A DNA stretch of 15,167 nt from CAZKMM01 sp964592965 (lineage in GTDB: Bacteria; RBG-13-61-14; DRUE01). The stretch spans positions 1 through 15,167 of the forward strand of contig CAZQJX010000057.1 of NCBI GenBank assembly GCA_964592965.1. Reading direction: 5' to 3'. Made by a program: the position numbers and the translations under genes. The notes beneath the pieces were generated by a model. That model searched no databases, was not told the DNA's origin, and saw only the letters and a program-made list of their open reading frames with translations. Shown here piece after piece: positions 8,058 through 14,946 of this stretch (the first letter of the stretch is position 1; each line of letters starts with the position of its first letter).

Positions 8058-9041
8058 ATGATTCGGATATTACAAAGCGAGCTTAACAGCCCTACAAAAT
8101 TTAAAGAAAAGCTCAAAGATTTTATAATAGAACTTCAAAAATACTCTTTACAAAAGCATAATATAAATTTTGCTTTTGACGAGATAGGAGATTTACTACT
8201 TTCTGCATCACGGATAAATGAATTTAATATCTTAGAAAAGAAATCTAATAAAAAATTCTTAAATGAAAATCTGGTCTTTGATTGGCTTGAGCAAAAAATT
8301 ATACCAATTACTATTATTTCTAAACTTGATGATGAAGATATTATAAGGCTCCTTATATTCTGTATAGAAATCACCTATCAGATGTTTTTAGGCGGAACAA
8401 AAGCTACCACAACGCAAAAAGGATTTAGACAAAGAAGGCGAAGCTTTGAATCTATTCTTGCAGATCAATTTGTTGGCAAATTAGGAGAAGTTTTGTTAAA
8501 AAAATTTTTAGAAAAAAATTTTCCTGTCAATATCCAACTAGACTGGGAAATATCCACTGAAATTGAGAAATTTAGAAATGATATAATAAATGCAGATAAA
8601 AAGGTCAGTATAAAAACATCTCCAACTCTTGCCGGTATTTGGGCAGAAGCAGATTTAGGTTATGATTATGGTGTTATGGTTAAATGTTTTGTCCCTCATC
8701 CTCCTATATTACAATTCTTTATTGAAGCATGTGGTTTTACAAAGTTAATTAATTTTTTGCAAGATAAGATACCTCCAAATAATGGAATTTTTCAAGGTTA
8801 TTTAACTGAAATAAAAACGCGAATAAAAGATTATAAATGTGGAGAAGCAAAAACCGAAATAAAAGGATTTATTTGCGGATATTTTAAAACAAAAGCAAAT
8901 CAGATTAAATACCTAGGGGAAAATTTAAAATATATGGGTGAAATTAGGGAAGAAAGATATATTGTCCCTATTACAGAACTTAAATGGCAATTAAAAGATT
9001 GGGAGAAGTTTCTATATCAAGTAAAGTTAATCAAAAATTAA
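8058..9041 (+). CDS. Probable type II restriction endonuclease partner
   Basis: I do not recognise a named family, but position and residues point to a restriction endonuclease. The gene starts 5 bases after the methyltransferase and shares its AT-rich composition (11 G/C in the 60 bases at 8221-8280) and its lack of a ribosome binding site. A PD-(D/E)XK-like core can be proposed: helix FVGKLGEVLLKKFL with E144, then D175 (in FRNDI), then VSIKTSP with K186. The usual D/E two residues before the lysine is S184 here, an odd but not unprecedented variation in this fold. A basic stretch RQRRR precedes the core. The protein is soluble, with no signal peptide and no second enzymatic motif. The alternative is another R-M accessory protein. 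Confidence is high that it is a real gene and moderate for nuclease. Confidence 0.65.
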   Translation: MIRILQSELNSPTKFKEKLKDFIIELQKYSLQKHNINFAFDEIGDLLLSASRINEFNILEKKSNKKFLNENLVFDWLEQKIIPITIISKLDDEDIIRLLIFCIEITYQMFLGGTKATTTQKGFRQRRRSFESILADQFVGKLGEVLLKKFLEKNFPVNIQLDWEISTEIEKFRNDIINADKKVSIKTSPTLAGIWAEADLGYDYGVMVKCFVPHPPILQFFIEACGFTKLINFLQDKIPPNNGIFQGYLTEIKTRIKDYKCGEAKTEIKGFICGYFKTKANQIKYLGENLKYMGEIREERYIVPITELKWQLKDWEKFLYQVKLIKN

Positions 9042-9045
9042 ATAT

Positions 9046-9051
9046 AAGGAG
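9046..9051 (+). promoter_or_regulatory. Ribosome binding site that fixes the PAP2 start
   Basis: AAGGAG lies 7 bases before the ATG at 9059. It decides against an upstream in-frame ATG at 8984, which would add 25 residues, hide the signal peptide and overlap the endonuclease gene. It also marks the return to host-like translation signals after the two cassette genes that have none. Confidence 0.8.
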
Positions 9052-9058
9052 AAAAAAG

Positions 9059-9895
9059 ATGAAAAAGGTGGCAGTGGTTTTATTGGTTTTTCTTCTTGTT
9101 CCTTCAGGTATTTTTGCCAAGCCCAAAAAAGCAAAAAAAGAAAAGCCCCAAAAAGCCCAAGTTCACCCACAGCCAAAGGAATTTTTTGTGGATGTTCTTC
9201 TTCCCCATCTCTGGGAAGGAACCAAAGCGGTCTTTTCTGATGAAAATGTGCCCTATTTTGCCCTCAGCACCACTTTAGCAGGAGTGGCTTTCACTCAAGA
9301 TGATAAGGTGCGAAGTTGGTGGCTTGAATACGAGCCACTGGGCGACTACAAAGGCATTGGCAACACCTGGGGAGATGGTCTCACGCAGGCGGGAATTGCC
9401 CTCTCGCTGTGGGGAGGTGGTCTTTTAGCCAAAAATCAAAAGCTAGCCACCACTGGCGAGGTTCTGGCAGAGGCGGAGATTATCAATGGAATTTTAACCA
9501 CTATTTTCAAAGCAGTGGTTGGAAGACAGAGGCCTGATGAATCAGGGTATGATTCTTTTCCCAGCGGTCATACCAGCGCCAGCTTCACCCTTGCTGCGGT
9601 TATTGACCACAGGCTCGGACACGCTTGGGGCATCCCTGCATATCTTTTAGCCATCTATACAGGAATGTGCAGAATGGAAAGCGATGTTCACTGGTTCAGC
9701 GATGTGGTAATGGGCGCTGGGCTGGGAATGATTGTAGGATATTCTGTGTCTAAAAAGCACGATGATTATCCGTATGAGAAGCGCTGGCACAAAACAGATA
9801 AAAAGAAATCTGCCCTTAAAAACGCAGTTATCTTTCCCATTGTTCCAGAAAAAGGCAATGGCGCAGGTGTGGGTGTTCTTCTTAACCTAAACTAA
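9059..9895 (+). CDS. Secreted PAP2-family phosphatase
   Basis: Phosphatase of the PAP2 superfamily, which removes phosphate from lipid phosphates, polyprenyl diphosphates or small phosphomonoesters through a phospho-histidine intermediate. All three motifs are present: K151-x6-R158-P159, then PSGHTS (168-173, H171), then R205-x5-H211-x3-D215 (CR replaces the usual SR). A signal peptide is clear: MKK, a hydrophobic core, and a likely cut after residue 20 or so in GIFA, followed by a Lys/Pro-rich linker. The catalytic domain is therefore periplasmic or outer-membrane associated. At 278 residues it is a little long for a minimal PAP2, owing to the linker and N-terminal region. Composition is host-like again (30 G/C in the 60 bases at 9421-9480). 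Given the polyprenyl-linked glycan genes in the window, recycling of a lipid carrier is possible, but the substrate is not shown by sequence. Confidence 0.88.
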   Translation: MKKVAVVLLVFLLVPSGIFAKPKKAKKEKPQKAQVHPQPKEFFVDVLLPHLWEGTKAVFSDENVPYFALSTTLAGVAFTQDDKVRSWWLEYEPLGDYKGIGNTWGDGLTQAGIALSLWGGGLLAKNQKLATTGEVLAEAEIINGILTTIFKAVVGRQRPDESGYDSFPSGHTSASFTLAAVIDHRLGHAWGIPAYLLAIYTGMCRMESDVHWFSDVVMGAGLGMIVGYSVSKKHDDYPYEKRWHKTDKKKSALKNAVIFPIVPEKGNGAGVGVLLNLN

Positions 9896-9900
9896 TTAAA

Positions 9901-9912
9901 AAGGAGGGAGGT
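9901..9912 (+). promoter_or_regulatory. Double Shine-Dalgarno before the creatininase-family gene
   Basis: AAGGAGG (9901-9907) runs into GGAGGT (9907-9912), so two overlapping anti-16S matches precede the ATG at 9916, about 9 and 3 bases away. This predicts strong initiation and supports the chosen start. Confidence 0.75.
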
Positions 9913-9915
9913 GCT

Positions 9916-10884
9916 ATGAGCAAGTGGGAAATTCCGCCTAAAACCGGTCATATGGATTTGGCTGATGGAGTTTATCTTCAAACTATGACCTGGAAGCAAA
10001 TTCAAGAGCGATTGGAAAAATGCGACCTCATCATCATTCCTGTTGGCTCCACAGAAAATCACGGTCCGCACGCCTGCATTGGTGAAGATACTTTTTTGGT
10101 CACGAGAATGGCAGAGCAGGTGGCGCTGAAAACCGGTTGCACTGTTGCTCAGCCCATCTGGTATGGCTCTCATCCTTTTCATCATATGGGAATGCCGGGC
10201 ACGATTGTTGTTCCTGAAGAAATTTTCGTGGGAATGCTTCGGGCGGTTATAGCTGGATGTTGGAATATGGGCTTCCGCAAGCAGATAATCTTAAATGGGC
10301 ACGGTCAGGAATATGTCATTCCCACTGCCATTCATCAATTTATGAAGACCTATCAGGTTCCAGCTATAATCATCAACCTCAACTGGTATCATGCCATTCA
10401 AGACCATTTTAAAACTAAAGAAGAAGGCGGACCTTATGAAACCCATTTCATTCACGCAGATGAGGTTGAGACAAGCTGGGCACTGTGCCTTTTCCCAGAA
10501 ATGATTAAAATGGAAGATGCGGTTGATACTCAGCCCAAAGGATACCTTCCTGAAGGGCACATTGACAAGGCGGGATGCCTGCTTCATCGCCCCATTGCTT
10601 GGTATGGGCACGCAGGATGTGCTCCTGCGGAAATCTTTGCCTATCCTGAGGGCGTGGTGGGAAAAGCAACCAAGGCAGATGCAGAAAAAGCCAAGTCTGG
10701 ATTAGAGGCGCTTTTAGATTATATGGAAAAACTCATCAACGATATAATGACCGCTTTTCCGCCGGGCAAGCTTCCACCAGCAGATGAGCTTACACAGCGT
10801 TCCAAAGAGGAAATAGAGGCTCTGCTTAAAAAACCATTTACTGCTGGCTGGAAAAGCATTTATTCTATTCACTATCCACCTTAA
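9916..10884 (+). CDS. Creatininase-family metal-dependent hydrolase
   Basis: Member of the creatinine amidohydrolase superfamily, cytoplasmic metallohydrolases that open cyclic amides or ketones. Visible metal-site residues are E47 and H49 in GSTENHGPH, D58 in GEDT, and H129 in NGHGQE. The position matching the last creatininase ligand (Glu in NGHYEN) is Q131, with E132 next to it. The length (322) exceeds the usual 240-260 because of a C-terminal tail rich in Glu, Lys and Pro. Creatinine itself is unlikely as substrate. The longer form, HMGMPGT and NGHGQE remind me of 3-dehydro-scyllo-inosose hydrolase (IolN-like) annotations, but no inositol dehydrogenase or isomerase is nearby, so I leave it at family level. 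It follows the PAP2 gene by 20 bases and is probably co-transcribed with it. The host-like composition fits native DNA. Confidence 0.82.
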   Translation: MSKWEIPPKTGHMDLADGVYLQTMTWKQIQERLEKCDLIIIPVGSTENHGPHACIGEDTFLVTRMAEQVALKTGCTVAQPIWYGSHPFHHMGMPGTIVVPEEIFVGMLRAVIAGCWNMGFRKQIILNGHGQEYVIPTAIHQFMKTYQVPAIIINLNWYHAIQDHFKTKEEGGPYETHFIHADEVETSWALCLFPEMIKMEDAVDTQPKGYLPEGHIDKAGCLLHRPIAWYGHAGCAPAEIFAYPEGVVGKATKADAEKAKSGLEALLDYMEKLINDIMTAFPPGKLPPADELTQRSKEEIEALLKKPFTAGWKSIYSIHYPP

Positions 10885-10980
10885 GAATCAAGATTTTATG
10901 GCGACCTTGTAAAATCTGCCCAGACCAAAAAAGAGAAGTTAAAGAGAAAACCTGAAAAGTTTAAATCTATTTGTGTGCCT
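10885..10980. other. Convergent intergenic region with one AT-rich hairpin
   Basis: Between the convergent creatininase-family and lipoprotein genes lies an 8-bp inverted repeat: AGATTTTA (10891-10898) and TAAAATCT (10910-10917), with an 11-base loop. Neither strand shows a good T-run after it, so it is a poor intrinsic terminator. Nothing else was seen in the gap. Confidence 0.4.
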
Positions 10981-11553
10981 TTAATATCTTTCCTCTTCTT
11001 GTGGAGGAGGGGTTTTTTCCATTAATCTTTTTTGTTCCGCTTCAATCTGTTTTGCCTGCTTTTTCAGCAGGCTTTCCAGCTCGTTCAGTTCCTTATCCAC
11101 CTCAGGGTGAGCTTTTTTGTATTCTTCAATTGCCTTTTTAGAGGCTGGGTCCTCAAGGGTCTTTTTCAGGTCCGCAAAGGTCAGATTGTATTTTGATTTA
11201 AGCTCAGCAAACTTTTCCGCCATTTGATGGTCAAGCTCCTGTATTTTTTCTTCCAGCTCCTTGCTCCATTGCTGGGCGGACCCAAGTAATTTTAAATACT
11301 CAGCCTGCGTATCCACCTGAATTTTTAACCGCTCAATTTCAAATTTCAGATATACATCTGGTGAAATAACTTTTCCCTCCTGCGCCAGCCCAGGAAAAGG
11401 CGGTGGAGAAGGAGTTTTAACAGTCTGGCTGGGAGAAGGTGCTGGCTGAGGAGTGGGCTTTTCAGAAATCTCCTTTTCCTTCTCCTTTCTCCTGCAGGAA
11501 AAAGAGACCAGCAAAACCACCGCCACACAAACTATCCAGATGTATCTTTTCAT
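10981..11553 (-). CDS. Hypothetical coiled-coil protein, probable lipoprotein
   Basis: I do not recognise a family. The N-terminus is a secretion signal (MKR, then a hydrophobic core) ending in VSFSC with Cys20. This is a weak lipobox (Ser at -3 and -1, Phe at -2), so lipidation is likely but not certain. Next come a charged stretch, a Pro/Ser/Thr-rich linker about residues 33-60 and, from about 68 to 180, a long Glu/Lys/Gln-rich helical region with heptad-like Leu spacing, probably coiled coil. The picture is a periplasmic protein tethered to a membrane, its helix reaching into the periplasm or towards the wall. AGGAGG lies 5 bases before the ATG (forward 11559-11564). It is transcribed alone, divergently from the GT4 gene. 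Biological role unknown. Confidence 0.8.
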   Translation of the reverse strand: MKRYIWIVCVAVVLLVSFSCRRKEKEKEISEKPTPQPAPSPSQTVKTPSPPPFPGLAQEGKVISPDVYLKFEIERLKIQVDTQAEYLKLLGSAQQWSKELEEKIQELDHQMAEKFAELKSKYNLTFADLKKTLEDPASKKAIEEYKKAHPEVDKELNELESLLKKQAKQIEAEQKRLMEKTPPPQEEERY

Positions 11554-11570
11554 TTTTTCCTCCTTTGCGG

Positions 11571-11591
11571 TTAATCTATTTTTTAGATTAA
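11571..11591. repeat. Inverted repeat in the divergent intergenic region
   Basis: A perfect 8-bp inverted repeat: TTAATCTA (11571-11578) and TAGATTAA (11584-11591) around TTTTT. It lies between the lipoprotein start and the GT4 promoter and overlaps the candidate lipoprotein -10 region, so a regulator operator is possible. An RNA hairpin in the lipoprotein leader is the alternative. Confidence 0.5.
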
Positions 11592-11614
11592 TGCCTGAAT
11601 GGGGATTGGGTCAA
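11587..11614 (-). promoter_or_regulatory. Candidate promoter of the lipoprotein gene
   Basis: On the minus strand TTGACC (11614-11609) is followed after 16 bases by ATTAAT (11592-11587), four of six matches to the -10 consensus. The start would lie near 11580, leaving a leader of about 27 bases that contains AGGAGG. This is a plausible but weak call. Confidence 0.35.
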
Positions 11615-11624
11615 GCAGAAAGGT

Positions 11625-11653
11625 TTGACCGCAAAAAAATTTAAAGATATATT
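11625..11653 (+). promoter_or_regulatory. Promoter of the GT4 gene, likely leaderless transcript
   Basis: TTGACC (11625-11630), an ideal 17-base spacer, and TATATT (11648-11653). The predicted transcription start is about 11660, only some three bases before the ATG at 11663, and no Shine-Dalgarno site is present. Together these suggest leaderless translation. Confidence 0.6.
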
Positions 11654-11662
11654 CCCAGCAAA

Positions 11663-12970
11663 ATGAGCAAAAAAGCTCTGATTATCTCTTATGTTTATCC
11701 TCCTGCTCCGGGTGGGGGCAGTCCCAGACTGGTGAGAATAACCAAAGCTTTGAAAAATGCAGGCTTTGAGCCAATTGTTATTACAGTAAAACAAGCCATT
11801 TCTCGGGGAGCAGACCCTGACCTTTTGGAAGAGGTAAAAAATCTTGCCCAAATTGAGCGCACAGAATCCCTTGACCCAAAAAGGCTTGCTTATGTTGTTT
11901 TCTCACGGAAAAAGTCGCCTGCAAAAGATGCTGTTGTATCCCCATTTCCGCAAAAAGGATTTTTTAAAAGGCTTTGGAAAGCTTTTAGTAAATTCAGGAA
12001 CTGGCTACTTGTGCCAGATGAATACATCGGGTTTGTGCCTTTTGCCACTGCCCGAGCAATTAAGTTCATTAGAAAGGAAAAGCCTTCCATTATTATCACC
12101 AGCACAAGCCCGCACAGCGTTCAACTTGCTGGACTTATTTTAAAAAAGCTTTTTAAAATTCCCTGGCTGGTTGATTTCCGTGACGCCTGGGCAAGACATC
12201 CCTATTACTTTTATCCTACACGCTTTCACCGCTGGCTTAGTGCAAAAATGGAAAAATGGGTGATAAAAAACGCGGACTTGGTTTTATTTGCTTATGGACT
12301 TCAGGAAGCTAAAAACACCTATCCTGAGCTGAAAGAGAAATTTAAACCTCTTGCTAACGCTTATTCTGAAAAGGATTTCCAAAAACAAAAACCTATTGAG
12401 CTTGAGGGTTTTAGCTTGCTTTATATCGGTGCATTTTATGGAGCGCATAGTCCAGAAAAATTTTTCCGTGCTTTAAAAGACCTTATCTTTGAACAAACAG
12501 ATATTAAATCTGAAATCAAAGTATGGATGATTGGTCAGTTTTTTCCGGAACATATTGAAATGGTCAAAAAATACAACTTAGAAAATATAGTTTATATAAA
12601 AGATTTTGTGCCTCATAACAAAGTTATAAGCTGGCTTTGCTCTGCTAAAGTGCTTTTGCTTTTTCTCGGCAGTGATGTGAAAAACTCTATTGTTATTCCC
12701 GGAAAGGTTTTTGAATATATGCGTGCGCCGGGATGGATTTTGGCGATGATTCCAGAAGGGGAAACTGCCCAGATATTACGCAAAGCAGGCGGAGCCTTTG
12801 TCGTTAATGGTAATGATATAAAAGCAATCAAAAAGGCTCTCTACCAGCTTTATCTTTTCTATAAACAAGGTAAAAAGCCTGAGCGAAATCAAAAATATAT
12901 CCTTCAATTTGAGGAAAAAGAATTTGAGAAAAAATTTATTGAGTATCTTTATGAACTGGTAAAGCCTTAG
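11663..12970 (+). CDS. GT-B glycosyltransferase, family 4 type
   Basis: Transfers a sugar from a nucleotide-sugar donor to a glycan or lipid-linked acceptor at the cytoplasmic face of the membrane. The N-terminal Rossmann half opens with KALIISYVYPPAPGGGSPR, the glycine-rich start typical of GT4 enzymes that build exopolysaccharide or O-antigen. The two-domain length of 435 is normal. The C-terminal half has LLYIGAFYG, then PGKVFEYMRAPGWIL (GKVFEY at 347-352), the conserved region near the donor site containing the Glu. A basic, hydrophobic segment about residues 90-120 may help membrane contact. The ATG lies just after a promoter without a ribosome binding site. Its stop codon interlocks with that of the convergent formyltransferase gene: they share four bases (12967-12970). 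The sugar specificity is not readable. Confidence 0.88.
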   Translation: MSKKALIISYVYPPAPGGGSPRLVRITKALKNAGFEPIVITVKQAISRGADPDLLEEVKNLAQIERTESLDPKRLAYVVFSRKKSPAKDAVVSPFPQKGFFKRLWKAFSKFRNWLLVPDEYIGFVPFATARAIKFIRKEKPSIIITSTSPHSVQLAGLILKKLFKIPWLVDFRDAWARHPYYFYPTRFHRWLSAKMEKWVIKNADLVLFAYGLQEAKNTYPELKEKFKPLANAYSEKDFQKQKPIELEGFSLLYIGAFYGAHSPEKFFRALKDLIFEQTDIKSEIKVWMIGQFFPEHIEMVKKYNLENIVYIKDFVPHNKVISWLCSAKVLLLFLGSDVKNSIVIPGKVFEYMRAPGWILAMIPEGETAQILRKAGGAFVVNGNDIKAIKKALYQLYLFYKQGKKPERNQKYILQFEEKEFEKKFIEYLYELVKP

Positions 12971-13752
12971 CGAATGCCAATCTGAATCCAGAATTTAATA
13001 AGCTCGGTTAATCCCGGATGATAATAAAGTTGAGACCTCGCTCCTTTTTTCTCCCATCCTTCTAATTTCCCTCTGCTTAAAAATTCTTTAAGTACATCTT
13101 CAATTAGCTCTAAGGCTTTTAAAAACTGCTTCTCAAATAAAGAAAGATGGGTGTCATTTAAAAGGTCAATTTCTATTCGTTCCTGTCGGAGAATAGCACC
13201 AGTATCTATGCCCGGGTCAATCAAATGAATGGTTGAACCAACAAGGCTTGGCTTTCCTTCCAAAAGTGCCCAAAAGGCTCCATAAACCCCACGATATTCA
13301 GGAGTTATGCCAGCATGATAGTTAATAATCGGCACTTTCAAAGCATCTATCAAATCCTTTTTTAAAATCCCTGTTCCTGAGACAATCACCACATCTGGCT
13401 TTTTCTCACCAGCAAACTCCAGAACCTGACGGTCATTCACCGAGCCAACAACCAAACAATCTAGCCCCTCTACCGCTTCCCTTTTTAACCTCTCATCTAC
13501 TTTAATAATTGACGGATAAAATCCCAGCAAGGATAAAACATCACGAACAACTAAATAAAGAAGCTGGTCAATGACCTTTATAATCCCTATCTTTTTTCTC
13601 CTTCTCCAAACCACACGAAACCGCTCCGCAAATCCTTTTCTTTCCCAAACCACTCCGCAAATGGGTATAATCTCTTTAACTTTTTTAATCAATAGAAAAT
13701 TCTCATCACCAGCTCTTAAAAGCAAGAGTGCTCTGGCAGGCTTTTCACTCAC
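12967..13752 (-). CDS. Formyltransferase-fold protein, probable sugar N-formyltransferase
   Basis: Belongs to the Formyl_trans_N family (methionyl-tRNA formyltransferase, GAR transformylase, ArnA and sugar N-formyltransferases), which move a formyl group from N10-formyl-tetrahydrofolate to an amine. The catalytic triad is present: N144 and H146 in INYHAGITPEYRG, and D183 in DPGIDTGAI. At 261 residues it lacks the C-terminal OB domain of tRNA formyltransferase, which argues against that role. The neighbours are a GT4 transferase and a polysaccharide deacetylase that could expose an amine, so formylation of an amino sugar in a surface glycan is the likely job; this is inference. The start is GTG (minus-strand 13752), with AAGGGA 9 bases upstream. 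It lies 16 bases after the deacetylase stop and is surely in its operon. A very basic stretch (WRRRKK, about 49-54) is unusual. Confidence 0.82.
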   Translation of the reverse strand: MSEKPARALLLLRAGDENFLLIKKVKEIIPICGVVWERKGFAERFRVVWRRRKKIGIIKVIDQLLYLVVRDVLSLLGFYPSIIKVDERLKREAVEGLDCLVVGSVNDRQVLEFAGEKKPDVVIVSGTGILKKDLIDALKVPIINYHAGITPEYRGVYGAFWALLEGKPSLVGSTIHLIDPGIDTGAILRQERIEIDLLNDTHLSLFEKQFLKALELIEDVLKEFLSRGKLEGWEKKGARSQLYYHPGLTELIKFWIQIGIR

Positions 13753-13768
13753 TACTTTTAATCCCTTT

Positions 13769-14734
13769 TTATAAGGCTTTCTTCTCTTTACTCATTTTCT
13801 CTGCAAGCTCTGCCATTGTTAAGTTCTCTATTCTGCCAGCCTGAATTTCTTTCTCAACCAACCGAAGAATGTTATCTAAGACAAACAAAAAAGCTTCTGT
13901 CTGCTGGCAGGCATTGTGAGGATGAAACCAAAGATGAAAAACAGCTTTCTTCTCAACAGCACGCTCTATACCTTTTTTCGCTCTTATAACCCTTGCTCGT
14001 AAGCTCAGCGCTTTATATACGGATTCTATTGGAGGAAGAAACATTGACGCACGAATATTCCAAAGCCCTGCCAGTTTTTCCTCCGGCTGACTTACACGAG
14101 GAGGGAGCTTTAACCAGTGCTTGGCTATCCGATAGGGCTTTCCCAAAATCAAACGAGAATCTAACCAGTCCTCACTACCCCGATAAGCTGTAAAACCATA
14201 CTCCCTTAGCAAATGATGAAATCCCTCCTGATTGCGGGGAAAAACAAAACTCTTAAGCTCTAATCCAAGCTCCCTTGCATACCTCAAGCTATGCTCCAGC
14301 TCACTTCTTACCACCTCCTCGCTTATACCTTTTGTCCAAATAGTATGAGTAAAAGTATGCAGAGCAATTTCGTGCTCTGGAGCTCGGGAGCGGATTAACT
14401 CAACCAAATCCGCTCCATACCAATAAGGCTCGCTCTCAACTGAGCCAAAAGGTAGCACGGAAAGCCTATCCTCGCCTGTTTTGGTAGGCGGGCGGATTAA
14501 ATGGGGATGCTTTTTGCCGTTCTCTCCGTAATACTCCTTTAAAAACAGATGACCAACAAAAGCCCAAGTCACTTTAATTTGACGCTTTTCAAAAAGGTCA
14601 AGCAAAAGAGAAAATACCTTTCTTGTATCCGGACATATTTTTTTAAATTCTTCATAAGATATTTTGTCAAAAACTCCCCAATAAAGCTCTGTGTCTAAAG
14701 TCAAGCAAAAACAAGCTCTTTCCATACATTCCAT
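13769..14734 (-). CDS. NodB-type polysaccharide deacetylase family protein
   Basis: Carbohydrate esterase 4-like protein expected to remove N- or O-acetyl groups from a polysaccharide. Motif 1 is LTLDTELYWG (D14, E16), motif 2 is H126-TFT-H130 (metal ligands), motif 3 is FVFPRN (P166, R167), and a late FHLWFHPHN supplies the His of motif 5. The second acidic residue of the classic TFDD is replaced by T-E, as in several exopolysaccharide-locus members. There is no signal peptide, so it is probably cytoplasmic and works on lipid-linked or nucleotide-linked sugars. The coordinates give the longest ATG frame. The ATG at 14725 is favoured by promoter position, because the -10 element overlaps the ATG at 14734, and would remove three residues. 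It is the first gene of a two-gene operon with the formyltransferase. Confidence 0.86.
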   Translation of the reverse strand: MECMERACFCLTLDTELYWGVFDKISYEEFKKICPDTRKVFSLLLDLFEKRQIKVTWAFVGHLFLKEYYGENGKKHPHLIRPPTKTGEDRLSVLPFGSVESEPYWYGADLVELIRSRAPEHEIALHTFTHTIWTKGISEEVVRSELEHSLRYARELGLELKSFVFPRNQEGFHHLLREYGFTAYRGSEDWLDSRLILGKPYRIAKHWLKLPPRVSQPEEKLAGLWNIRASMFLPPIESVYKALSLRARVIRAKKGIERAVEKKAVFHLWFHPHNACQQTEAFLFVLDNILRLVEKEIQAGRIENLTMAELAEKMSKEKKAL

Positions 14735-14762
14735 TAAAAGGATAAAATCTTCTGCTTGTCAA
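14733..14762 (-). promoter_or_regulatory. Promoter of the deacetylase-formyltransferase operon
   Basis: On the minus strand there is a perfect TTGACA (14762-14757), an 18-base spacer and TTTAAT (14738-14733), five of six matches to TATAAT. Transcription would start near 14726, right at the ATG at 14725, again predicting a leaderless message. It is incompatible with initiation at the ATG at 14734. Confidence 0.55.
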
Positions 14763-14781
14763 TTTTTTCCACAAACTATAA

Positions 14782-14943
14782 AAAATCTCTTTTTCAGTTG
14801 ACGATAGAGAGGCTATTTTTCAGCTTTATCAATTTTGGAAGGGAAACAAGACTCCCCAGAGAAATTGGGAATGGGTAAAGGAATTTGAAGAAAAAACCCT
14901 TGAGCAAAAATTCATTGCTTTGGTTGATTCTCTGCTTGAATAA
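14782..14943 (+). pseudogene. Probable remnant of a gene 3' end
   Basis: An open stretch of about 53 codons ends with TAA at 14943. It has no ATG, GTG or TTG before its last few residues and is preceded by an in-frame TAA at 14779. Its translation looks like real protein rather than chance: FSVDDREAIFQLYQFWKG, then WEWVKEFEEKTLEQKFIALV, mostly amphipathic helix. I see no family. It is best explained as the surviving C-terminal part of a lost gene. The alternatives are a gene broken by frameshift whose 5' part I cannot recognise, or a non-standard start codon. Confidence 0.35.
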
Positions 14944-14946
14944 AAT

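Noticed and set aside
6769..9041. Phage-defence island larger than a simple R-M pair
   Set aside because: Genes on both sides (Hsp70, PAP2, creatininase family) have host-like composition and no defence domains, so only the two-gene cassette is supported.
8984..9058. Upstream in-frame ATG that would lengthen the PAP2 protein by 25 residues
   Set aside because: It overlaps the endonuclease gene and precedes a clean AAGGAG site and a typical signal peptide starting at 9059.
10891..10917. Hairpin considered as a bidirectional terminator
   Set aside because: The stem is AT-rich and neither strand has a T-run directly after it, so it is kept only as a described repeat.
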